A stretch of DNA of 6,930 bases from Methanosarcinaceae archaeon (GCA_020793555.1 DQIO01000196.1:1-6930), one strand, 5' to 3'; counted from the first letter of the stretch, positions 1-5,374 are shown. Translations and numbers: made by a program. Notes: generated from the letters alone by a model not told the origin.

Positions 1-55
1 CAAAGTACAGCCTGTGTATAAAGTCGAGGCATAATTCGACTTTATACACAAAGCC
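1..55 (+). repeat. 66-bp palindromic element, copy 1 (cut by window edge)
   Basis: This is the right-hand 55 bases of a 66-bp element seen complete at 1873-1938; the first 11 bases lie outside the window. All 55 bases are identical to copy 3. It contains a perfect 15-bp stem (TGTGTATAAAGTCGA and its reverse complement) around an 8-base loop and ends in ACAAAGCC. Perfect identity with a copy 1.9 kb away suggests recent movement or gene conversion. It is most likely a MITE-like or REP-like non-autonomous repeat. No transposase that could move it is in the window. Confidence 0.9.
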
Positions 56-149
56 CCATCAATGACAATAACAACTTCATTTACAGTAGATTGAAGCGCC
101 TTACCACTCAGGCTATTCGCACCGCATCAGGGGAGGTAATAGCTATGTA

Positions 150-344
150 TTATGCGAATGATTTTGATTCGGGGATGGAGAGATCATCCTCAATCAATCC
201 CTGCACATGCAATTCTATGGCTTCATGCATATTCCGCTCTATTTCTTCACGGGTAACTCCCGTAGCAACACAGCCTGATAAATCCGGTGAATACGCCGAA
301 TAATTATTGTTTGCTTTCTCGATTGCAACAAGGAAACGATATAT
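150..344 (-). pseudogene. hicB: HicB-family antitoxin, start codon lost (ATA)
   Basis: The minus strand reads 64 codons of a clear HicB/UPF0150 antitoxin up to TAA at 150-152. It begins YRFLVAIEKANNNYSAYS, continues PDLSGCVATG, then an amphipathic helix (REEIERNMHEAIELHVQGL) and an EDDLSIPE tail. HicB proteins have a small RNase H-like fold that binds and blocks the HicA mRNA interferase. Where ATG is expected the codon is ATA (342-344), inside an (AT)4 run. No ATG, GTG or TTG lies in frame between that codon and the upstream TAA (372-374). A GGAG (353-356) sits 8 bases before the ATA, which supports this as the ancestral start. The body has no internal stop, so the start was lost recently or ATA is used as a weak start. 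No HicA is seen beside it. Confidence 0.7.
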
Positions 345-361
345 ATCGGTTTCTCCATTAA

Positions 362-489
362 CTACGCCAGTTTACTTTGAACCTTAGTATAGAACCCGCT
401 GATCGTTGTCCTCACGAAACGTGCAGGATACTCTGCCTTTGTCAACGTAATAACATCGTGTTCACTGATAGTATAATTGTGTTATCCAT
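362..489 (-). pseudogene. Possible frameshifted small-protein remnant, unrecognised
   Basis: The minus strand has a 39-codon open stretch (365-481) containing EHDVITLTKAEYPARFV and ending QSKLA at TAG (362-364). It has no ATG of its own, but an ATG at 487-489 opens a different frame (MDNTIILS). A single-base shift near codon 8 would join the two into a peptide of about 41 residues. I do not recognise the family. It lies between element copy 2 and the broken hicB, whose reading frame overlaps its end, so it may be the lost upstream partner or a piece of older coding sequence. It may also be chance. Confidence 0.22.
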
Positions 490-494
490 TAATG

Positions 495-560
495 GGCTTT
501 GTGTATAAAGTATATCCTGTGTATAAAGTCGGGATATGTTACGATTTTTAAAACAAAGCC
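495..560 (+). repeat. 66-bp palindromic element, copy 2 (diverged)
   Basis: It runs from GGCTTTGTGTATAAAGT to AAACAAAGCC and has exactly the same length and orientation as copy 3, with 13 mismatches over 66 bases. The left half, with two TGTGTATAAAGT motifs, is well kept. The right half has lost most of the stem, so the internal hairpin is degraded. It is an older copy than 1 and 3. The flanks show ATTAA on both sides (488-492 and 561-565), a possible target duplication offset by two bases on the left; this is weak evidence. Confidence 0.85.
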
Positions 561-694
561 ATTAAGACATGCCGTCACGGACCGGTCGGATTGGAAATCC
601 GGGGCATCCCAGGACGGATGCTCATGGTTTAGACATCTATTCAGTTTTTTGGGCTTTTGCTTTTCTTTTCAGACGCAGGATTTTCTTCAAAAAC
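561..694. other. Structured, T-rich intergenic stretch
   Basis: There is no convincing gene here. Two perfect hairpins stand side by side on the plus strand: CGGATT/AATCCG around GGA (587-601) and GCATCC/GGATGC around a 6-base loop (604-621). T-rich tracts follow from about 642 onward. The first hairpin, read TCGGA-TTGGAAA-TCCGG, has the form of a tRNA-Ser(GGA) anticodon arm. GCCG (571-574) and CGGT (583-586) could form a D-stem, and the second hairpin could be a long variable arm. There is no matching acceptor stem and no good T-loop, so it is at most a decayed tRNA-like sequence. It could also be a plus-strand terminator or a piece of a dispersed repeat. Confidence 0.4.
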
Positions 695-742
695 AGTTTT
701 TATTTATTTCCCCTATATTTTGAATACAGGAAGTTTAGGCAT
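695..742 (-). pseudogene. hicA toxin N-terminal remnant
   Basis: An ATG at 740-742 overlaps the last codons of hicB by 8 bases (ATGCCTAA), a coupling common in hicBA pairs. It opens MPKLPV, which is how many HicA toxins begin (family knowledge; usual continuation roughly SGKEVIK). Here it continues FKI, stop, GK, stop, IK, so the frame is closed after nine codons and again three codons later. Beyond about 695 any likeness is lost. HicA is a small double-stranded-RNA-binding-fold mRNA interferase. I infer that the toxin has been inactivated while its antitoxin remains open. The match is short, so confidence is moderate. Confidence 0.45.
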
Positions 743-956
743 TCTGAGCAATTTCCATTTCTCTAAATCTTACAAATTTATTTAACTCTTCAACCTTGGT
801 TTCTTCGAGGCATATCTCTATGACTTCTTTTATGTTCTCTAGTGCCTCATCTATCGTTTCACCGTAGGAATGGCAACCTTTGAAAATAGGGCAACTTAAT
901 ATGTAATAACCATCTTCGTCCATTTCAATTATTATTGGCAGATGTAATTTTTCCAT
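735..956 (-). CDS. hicB: HicB-family antitoxin
   Basis: This 73-residue protein has the HicB/UPF0150 pattern: a first strand LPIIIEMDEDGYYILSCP, then FKGCHSYGETIDEALENI with the conserved G-C-x-S-x-G-E-T-x-x-E-A turn, then a helix (IKEVIEICLEE). HicB folds as a partial RNase H-like domain and neutralises HicA, often also repressing its own promoter. There is no C-terminal helix-turn-helix or ribbon-helix-helix extension, so this is the short form. AGGA lies 9 bases before the ATG. It follows the glycosylase-like gene by 52 bp on the same strand. Its stop overlaps an ATG opening a broken hicA, so it appears to be an orphan antitoxin left after toxin loss. It could still bind HicA toxins encoded elsewhere. 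Confidence 0.85.
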   Translation of the reverse strand: MEKLHLPIIIEMDEDGYYILSCPIFKGCHSYGETIDEALENIKEVIEICLEETKVEELNKFVRFREMEIAQNA

Positions 957-1008
957 GTCTGTTACTTCCTGTTAGATAAACAGGGATTCAAATAATAAGA
1001 TATTTCGC

Positions 1009-1692
1009 CTATTTTTTGTTAAAATTCCTATCCCAATGCCAAAATATTTGGTCTAATTCTATGCATTTATATCCAGTCAATTCTGAAATTAGTTCACATA
1101 TTTCAACTTCATTTCCTAACCCAATTTTCTTTAGTGCATTAATTATGTGTACATCAGGTTTCACAGTATCAATTCCGAGACACATTCTAAGATTTTGTAT
1201 AGTAGCGAGTCCCACATTATTGACCCTGCCAACGATATCTTCTTCAAATTGAGATAAGTTACACTTTTGTGCCCAATCTATCATTGCTTCTCTATCAGAA
1301 TTAAATCCGTTTTCTTTTTGATATTCAGTAAAAGCTTTGACCATATCATTTAACATTTTATAACGCCAAAAATTGCTTTGGGTTATGGTTATACCTAAGA
1401 CTTTTTTGCAAAATTCTTGTTCAGACATACTTTTTATAAGATTATCTAAGTCATATAAAGTTTTAATATGTGTATAATTATTTTGGTATTCGGTAAAACG
1501 TGGTTCTGCGGTTTCTTTCCAACTCTGACGCATTGCTAAAACAGTATTTATTATAGCTTCAACATGATTGTTTACCCACTGTTCTTGAATATCCTTTTTA
1601 GCAGTTTCCCCAATAGTTTCATTTTTGCCAGCTATAGCAGTGCCTCTAATATTTTCGATTTGCCACTTTATTAAATCAAATTTTTTGCTCAT
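1009..1692 (-). CDS. HhH-GPD-like DNA glycosylase-fold protein
   Basis: The 227-residue protein is all-helical in character. At residues 153-186 it has a helix-hairpin-helix like element, IVGRVNNVGLATIQNLRM, followed by GIDTVKPDVHI. The GPD signature aspartate of the endonuclease III/AlkA superfamily corresponds to D180. The lysine that follows the hairpin glycine in bifunctional endonuclease III is alanine here (A163), and there is no C-terminal four-cysteine iron-sulfur loop. It would therefore be a monofunctional glycosylase or a non-canonical relative. Substrate is unknown. I start it at ATG 1690-1692 because GGAGG (1697-1701) lies 4 bases upstream; a TTG 12 bases earlier would overlap that site. 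The gene is markedly AT-rich compared with the chelatase genes, and it sits between palindromic elements with hicB downstream, which suggests acquired accessory DNA. Confidence 0.68.
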   Translation of the reverse strand: MSKKFDLIKWQIENIRGTAIAGKNETIGETAKKDIQEQWVNNHVEAIINTVLAMRQSWKETAEPRFTEYQNNYTHIKTLYDLDNLIKSMSEQEFCKKVLGITITQSNFWRYKMLNDMVKAFTEYQKENGFNSDREAMIDWAQKCNLSQFEEDIVGRVNNVGLATIQNLRMCLGIDTVKPDVHIINALKKIGLGNEVEICELISELTGYKCIELDQIFWHWDRNFNKK

Positions 1693-1724
1693 ACTTCCTC
1701 CCAATTTTTAACAATTAAATAAGC

Positions 1725-1847
1725 TTAATCAGTAATTACTTTATCTCTGTGCACCAGATTTTCAAGTTTAATGTGGTTATTCTGGATTCTTATTGCCTCT
1801 GGAAGCATAAAACGATTTCTTTCTTTAAGTCCTGAGGTGGTTACCAA
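1725..1847 (-). pseudogene. Unrecognised small ORF or C-terminal remnant
   Basis: The minus strand is open for 40 codons from a TTG at 1845-1847 (or 27 codons from ATG at 1806-1808) to TAA at 1725-1727. It reads GLKERNRFMLPEAIRIQNN, then HIKLENLVHRDKVITD, which looks like real protein sequence. There is no good ribosome-binding site and the frame is closed just upstream by TAA (1854-1856). Element copy 3 begins 25 bases beyond the TTG. I read it as the tail of a gene whose upstream part was lost. Its stop is 32 bases before the glycosylase-like ATG, so the two may once have been co-transcribed. The family is not recognised. Confidence 0.3.
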
Positions 1848-1872
1848 CCCTTACCCAAATCCCTTAGTGTAG

Positions 1873-1938
1873 GGCTTTGTGTACAAAGTACAGCCTGTGT
1901 ATAAAGTCGAGGCATAATTCGACTTTATACACAAAGCC
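1873..1938 (+). repeat. 66-bp palindromic element, copy 3 (complete)
   Basis: This is the complete reference copy. The outer ends are inverted repeats: the first 17 bases GGCTTTGTGTACAAAGT match the reverse complement of the last 17 with one mismatch. Inside, TGTGTATAAAGTCGA (1896-1910) pairs perfectly with TCGACTTTATACACA (1919-1933) around an 8-base loop. The 12-mer TGTGTATAAAGT thus occurs three times: once forward with one mismatch, once forward exactly and once reversed. The TATAAA/TTTATA core resembles an archaeal TATA box on both strands. No target duplication is obvious (TAG before, TGA after). Confidence 0.92.
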
Positions 1939-1971
1939 TGACTTAAAATAAGTACTAAATTCATTTTTCTG

Positions 1972-2024
1972 AAAAATTAAAAGAAAAATGTTGCGACGGC
2001 ACACTCAACCGCAGCTAAAGCTGC
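1972..2024 (-). terminator. Terminator candidate after chlD-like gene
   Basis: Downstream of the chlD stop the minus strand carries a small hairpin (GCAGC/GCTGC, 2011-2024). About 20 bases later comes a long U-rich stretch of TTTTTCTTTTAATTTTT (1972-1988). Archaeal termination depends mainly on U-tracts, so the tract matters more than the hairpin. It is the natural end for the chlI-chlD transcript and separates it from the accessory region. Confidence 0.45.
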
Positions 2025-2076
2025 AGAGTATAGTTATTAAGATAAATAAGATCAAATCGCAATCGAGAATACATCA

Positions 2077-3585
2077 TCAAAATGACGGTGAATGACTCGC
2101 TTTGTCATCCCGCTCTTTTTTTATCGCAGAATACAGGGCTTCCTTACTCAACGACCTTGGATGGTAATACTTACCTTCGCATACATCAGACACCGCCATA
2201 GCAAGTACCGACCCGTCCTCACTGATATCAACTATAAGTGCATTCACCTTATTGGCAACTATCCGGCTGCATACCTGAACAATTTCACGCTTGATACTCC
2301 CCCCAAGATTAAGCGGAACATTTGCAGTCCCATCTGTCACAATTACCATTATCGGTACCGCAGATGGTTCTTTTTTTACTTCCCTTATGAGAGTGTCAAG
2401 CCCGACCAACATTCCTGACGCCATCGGTGTTGTGCCGCCAAATGGTACATTTTCAAGATAATGTTTGGCAGCCTCTACTGAAGATGTGAACGGAAGCACA
2501 AGTTCTGCAGACCTGCCGCTATACGTTACCAATGAAACACGATCCCTCCTCTGGTATGCGTCCTTTAACAATGCCAGCACCACACCTGTGGTTATCTGTA
2601 TCTTATCCTGTTCATCCATCGAACCTGATGTATCAAAAACAACATTGATGAGCGTGGATATCCGCCGCCGCCTGATCTTCTCTCGCAGGTCGGCTTTTTT
2701 TATGGAAATACGCCCATCCTTTGCATGCAAAGCAGCCGCCCGAACTGTCGGCGCAATCGCAATATCCGTGATCTTATCCCCGGGTATGCGATATCGCACA
2801 TATCGTCCACGCTTACCTTTTGTCAAAACCTCGGCACGCCTGCCGGATTTTAACCTGCCGGATGCGATTTTCTTACTTTGCTGACTCTTTGCAAAATCGT
2901 GAAGTATCTTACCAACCGTTTTGTCTTCCTTCAAAGCATTGTGTAATTTTTCGGTTCTGGGTTCTTCTGTCTTTTTGGGCAAATCTTCCGGCAATTCCTG
3001 TTCTTCAAACTCGTCCAATACATCAGCAGCCGATTCGACCGGTTCTATGACCTCCGGTTCAACCTGTGTTTCAATTTCAGGCTCAACAGGTTCATCAGGA
3101 TGAACTTCTTCGACCGGCATATCAGCAGCCGATTCGAAAGGTTCTATAATCTTCGGTTCAACCTGTGTTTCAATCTCGACTTCGATTTCAGGCTCAACAG
3201 GCTCAATCTCAGATTTATCAGGAGGGAATACTTCAACTTCTACCTGCTTATCAACTTCCGTAGAAACTGCGTCAACTACATCTTCATATACCGATTCAAA
3301 ACTTCCGGTTTCCTGTAAAATTGGTTTAAAGAACACATCCGGTTTTAGCACCAGATGATTCGCATCAGCAATTATAAAAACATCCTTGATCTCATCAGGA
3401 CGCATCTGACTCATGTTCACGCGCATCAGGTCATAGACTGCGTCTGCATCCTTATCATCAAAATCAGCAACATCTACTTTTGGAATGCGTACACCTAAAA
3501 TCGGTCGCCCAATATGGAATACCCTTATTGTGTGTTCACGCTTCACATTCCTGCGCATCCGCGAGGCGGCCGCATTGTCATCCAT
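2077..3585 (-). CDS. ChlD/BchD-like metal-chelatase subunit, VWA domain
   Basis: This 502-residue protein is the likely D partner of an I/D AAA+ motor that drives metal insertion into a tetrapyrrole by a large subunit (CobN, ChlH or BchH type). The C-terminal half is diagnostic: GKRGRYVRYRIPGDK (257-271), DIAIAPTVRAAA (274-285), a basic REKIRRRRIS, then a VWA domain with a complete MIDAS: D318-x-S320-x-S322, GGTTP threonines near 385, and D418 in VTDG. Residues 112-210 are a very acidic, proline-rich linker containing a duplicated segment. The first 100 residues are a small domain I do not recognise. The AAA+ domain found at this position in plant and phototroph ChlD/BchD is absent. AGGTG lies 5 bases before the ATG. 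It starts 44 bp after chlI, so the two are probably one operon. The true metal and tetrapyrrole cannot be told from this sequence. Confidence 0.9.
   Translation of the reverse strand: MDDNAAASRMRRNVKREHTIRVFHIGRPILGVRIPKVDVADFDDKDADAVYDLMRVNMSQMRPDEIKDVFIIADANHLVLKPDVFFKPILQETGSFESVYEDVVDAVSTEVDKQVEVEVFPPDKSEIEPVEPEIEVEIETQVEPKIIEPFESAADMPVEEVHPDEPVEPEIETQVEPEVIEPVESAADVLDEFEEQELPEDLPKKTEEPRTEKLHNALKEDKTVGKILHDFAKSQQSKKIASGRLKSGRRAEVLTKGKRGRYVRYRIPGDKITDIAIAPTVRAAALHAKDGRISIKKADLREKIRRRRISTLINVVFDTSGSMDEQDKIQITTGVVLALLKDAYQRRDRVSLVTYSGRSAELVLPFTSSVEAAKHYLENVPFGGTTPMASGMLVGLDTLIREVKKEPSAVPIMVIVTDGTANVPLNLGGSIKREIVQVCSRIVANKVNALIVDISEDGSVLAMAVSDVCEGKYYHPRSLSKEALYSAIKKERDDKASHSPSF
3022..3204. 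repeat. Direct repeat inside chlD linker
   Basis: Two copies of a segment of about 72 bases, spaced 99 bp apart (3022-3093 and 3121-3204), begin ATCAGCAGCCGATTCGA and end GGCTCAACAGG plus two or three bases. The left-hand copy lacks 12 bases present in the other. In protein they are the twin stretches around PVEPEIE...ESAAD, residues 129-155 and 165-188. In-frame duplication has lengthened the acidic linker, as expected for a flexible region under loose length constraint. Confidence 0.85.
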
Positions 3586-3629
3586 ATCTACACCTGCAAT
3601 GTTGGATTAGCATTAGTGTCAAATTTGAC

Positions 3630-4754
3630 CTAAACAATTCCATCTACGACAGCACGGAGTTGTTCTGCACTGAACTCTTCTTCCTCGAACGGTTTTTTGC
3701 GCATCCTGTGCGGCAGCACTGTTTCTGCGGCTTCGATGATATCATCATTTGTGATACGTTCGCGTCCTTCGTATGCCGCATTAGTACGCGCCGTGCGCTC
3801 GATCATGATATCGGCTCGATGTCCGTCCACATTGAAAGCAACACATATTTCTGCGATTGTCCGCAGGTTCTCCCTTGTCGTAGTGACACCTGAAAGCATC
3901 TGTTTTGCCTTCACGATCTTTGATCGCAGTTTTTCCTGTTCAGGCTCAAAGTCTCTCCTAAATCCGATCGGGTCATCATTGAACTTGTTTCTCCGCTCAA
4001 CGATCTCGATGCGCTGCTCAATGTCAGATATACCGATCACTTCAACCTGAAGCGCGATCCTGTCAAGAAGTTGTGGTCGCAGTTCCCCTTCTTCGGGGTT
4101 CATACTCCCAATGATAATAAAATTCGATGGATGGCTAACACTCACACCCTCGCGCTCAACCGTGTTCACACCCATTGCGGCTGCATCAAGCAATGCATCC
4201 ACAACAAAATCATCAAGCAGGTTTATCTCGTCAACATAAAGTATACTGCGGTTCGCATCGGCAAGTATGCCCGGCTCAAATGCCTGCACACCTTCCTTGA
4301 CCGCTTTTTCAATATCAAGACTGCCAACTACACGGTCCTCGGTTGCACCGACAGGCAGATCGACCACTTTCGTCGAGCGTTTTTCGATCTTCAGTGTTCC
4401 GTTCTTTTGCTTATTTTTACATTCCCAGCAGAACTTATCAGGTTCGGCAGGGTCGCAGTTGAACTTGCATCCTGAAATAACCTCTATTTCAGGCAGGATC
4501 TCTGCCAATCCACGTACTGCCGTGGATTTGGCTGTTCCTTTCTGACCTCGGATAAGAACACCGCCAATCGAAGGATTGATGGCATTCAATATCAGTGCAC
4601 GGAGCATATCCTCCTGCCCGACAATTGCAGATACAGGATACATTACCCTCGCAGTCCTGGTATCCATCTTTGCTATATCTTCAATTGCAGTACTGGTATG
4701 CTCAACTTCTTCCGGAACTTCTCTGACTGTACCGCTGACTTTTATTGCGCTCAT
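3630..4754 (-). CDS. ChlI/BchI-like AAA+ chelatase ATPase
   Basis: This 374-residue AAA+ ATPase is of the ChlI/BchI family. The Walker A motif is GQKGTAKST (70-78) and Walker B is ILYVDEIN (171-178). [14 protein letters not shown] (219-232) holds sensor 1 and the arginine finger region, and [13 protein letters not shown] (311-323) carries the sensor 2 arginine. [19 protein letters not shown] (131-149) is a family signature. An insert after Walker A has four cysteines in CKFNC (96-100) and CWEC (109-112), plausibly a metal-binding site and seen in methanogen-type homologues. Length fits the family. With the downstream ChlD-like protein it should form the ATP-driven ring that works with a CobN/ChlH-type catalytic subunit not encoded here. 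GGAGG lies 8 bases before the ATG, and a TATA-like box overlaps the end of the preceding gene. MoxR-type function is a less likely alternative. Confidence 0.93.
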   Translation of the reverse strand: MSAIKVSGTVREVPEEVEHTSTAIEDIAKMDTRTARVMYPVSAIVGQEDMLRALILNAINPSIGGVLIRGQKGTAKSTAVRGLAEILPEIEVISGCKFNCDPAEPDKFCWECKNKQKNGTLKIEKRSTKVVDLPVGATEDRVVGSLDIEKAVKEGVQAFEPGILADANRSILYVDEINLLDDFVVDALLDAAAMGVNTVEREGVSVSHPSNFIIIGSMNPEEGELRPQLLDRIALQVEVIGISDIEQRIEIVERRNKFNDDPIGFRRDFEPEQEKLRSKIVKAKQMLSGVTTTRENLRTIAEICVAFNVDGHRADIMIERTARTNAAYEGRERITNDDIIEAAETVLPHRMRKKPFEEEEFSAEQLRAVVDGIV

Positions 4755-4818
4755 AATTATCCCCTCCTGATCTGAAACAGGCAGTGGTTATTGGATGTAT
4801 GTTTGTAAATTGCGTTCA

Positions 4819-4828
4819 TTATATATAC
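4819..4828 (-). promoter_or_regulatory. TATA-box candidate for chlI-chlD
   Basis: The minus strand reads TATATATAA across the stop codon of the membrane-protein gene. A start about 25 bases downstream would give a leader of roughly 40 bases, containing the strong GGAGG of chlI. This would allow chlI-chlD to be transcribed independently of the membrane-protein gene. Confidence 0.42.
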
Positions 4829-5223
4829 CTTAGAATTATCGCTGAAATTATTGCCAGAATCAATAATATCATGCCAATTGAAAACATTCCAAATACTATT
4901 TTCATGTGTGCATTCTTGTTCCTGTTTGCAACCCCGTTCAGTTCCACTAAACTGACTGACATGGTTAGGAAAAATATAATTGCCGATGTCAGCAATAATG
5001 AACCTGCCACTATAATGTATTCGGCAGTCCATGTGAGTGCCTGTGCATTTATGAGGTCTATGAAAAAATCCTTCCCATGCCGCACATATGCAGCCGTGAT
5101 CCACAATACCGTGTACGCAATTTCCGCAGCACCTAGTATTACAGAGCACATTGTAAATGCTAAAAGCGTAAGCATTGCTCCAATATCAGGAATTTTAAGG
5201 TCAATTTGCCATTCTTTATCCAC
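4819..5223 (-). CDS. Small integral membrane protein, unknown function
   Basis: This 134-residue protein has three long hydrophobic stretches: about 17-48 (one long or two tightly packed spans, with a lone Glu at 34), 68-94 and 108-131. The N-terminus MDKEWQIDLK is short and polar, and there is a basic loop RNKNAHMK before the last span. I recognise no family. The start is GTG (5221-5223) with GGTG 5 bases upstream. Two other frames over the same bases are open (minus 4757-5149, plus 4784-5242) but give protein without this regular membrane pattern, so this frame is preferred. It lies 177 bp downstream of cofD behind its own TATA-like box and ends 64 bp before chlI. An association with metal or cobalt handling can be guessed only from its position. 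Confidence 0.65.
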   Translation of the reverse strand: MDKEWQIDLKIPDIGAMLTLLAFTMCSVILGAAEIAYTVLWITAAYVRHGKDFFIDLINAQALTWTAEYIIVAGSLLLTSAIIFFLTMSVSLVELNGVANRNKNAHMKIVFGMFSIGMILLILAIISAIILRYI

Positions 5224-5251
5224 GATCGCACCTTTTTTGTAGCCTATATTT

Positions 5252-5264
5252 TGTAAATATATAG
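5252..5264 (-). promoter_or_regulatory. TATA-box candidate for membrane-protein gene
   Basis: The minus strand reads CTATATATTTACA about 29-41 bases before the GTG start. A start 25 bases downstream would leave a very short leader, just long enough for the GGTG ribosome-binding site. Confidence 0.45.
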
Positions 5265-5305
5265 TACGAGTTAACGCAAACGAAGTGAGCGTTTTCCCGG
5301 AAATT

Positions 5306-5360
5306 ATTAGATCTAATCTATTCGAACAATGAATATATGATGTTAATTAACATTGTTCGA
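5306..5360. promoter_or_regulatory. Palindrome cluster, operator or RNA-structure candidate
   Basis: Three perfect palindromes are packed together: ATTAGATCTAAT (5306-5317), the inverted pair TCGAACAATG/CATTGTTCGA (5322-5331 and 5351-5360, 19-base spacer), and ATGTTAATTAACAT (5340-5353). The last is nested across the right arm of the pair, so the two cannot both fold at once. They lie upstream of the membrane-protein TATA box and downstream of cofD. They could be binding sites for a dimeric regulator of the membrane-protein gene, or structure in the cofD 3' end. Confidence 0.5.
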
Positions 5361-5368
5361 TTTCTGAT

Positions 5369-5374
5369 AAAAAA
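5369..5374 (-). terminator. U-tract candidate terminator of cofD
   Basis: TTTTTT on the minus strand lies 26 bases after the cofD stop. Archaeal termination often uses such U-tracts. It is a weak signal alone, but well placed before the next promoter. Confidence 0.3.

Noticed and set aside
91..303. Open plus-strand frame, 70 codons
   Set aside because: It is antisense to the hicB pseudogene, whose minus-strand protein clearly matches the HicB family; the plus-strand peptide has no family features.
562..640. Functional tRNA-Ser(GGA) gene
   Set aside because: The anticodon arm and a possible D-stem fit, but there is no 7-bp acceptor stem and the T-loop does not match the consensus.
499..766. 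Plus-strand open frames with hydrophobic, phenylalanine-rich peptides
   Set aside because: They start in the repeat element or a hairpin region, lack ribosome-binding sites and run over T-rich tracts and antisense to hicA/hicB, so composition alone explains them.
1693..1704. Upstream TTG start for the glycosylase-like gene
   Set aside because: The TTG and next codons coincide with the GGGAGG ribosome-binding site of the ATG at 1690-1692.
1..1938. True integron attC sites
   Set aside because: Length and palindromy are similar, but the ends read GGCTTTGTG/CACAAAGCC without the GTTRRRY core, and no integron integrase is visible.
1..1938. CRISPR array
   Set aside because: There are only three repeats of 66 bp with spacings of 439 and 1312 bp containing genes; this does not fit repeat-spacer geometry.
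2092..4770. Many plus-strand open frames across chlI and chlD
   Set aside because: They are antisense to two well-supported genes with complete family motifs.
4757..5242. Alternative open frames (minus 4757-5149, plus 4784-5242) over the membrane-protein gene
   Set aside because: Only the minus frame 4819-5223 gives regular membrane spans and has a well-spaced GGTG before its start.
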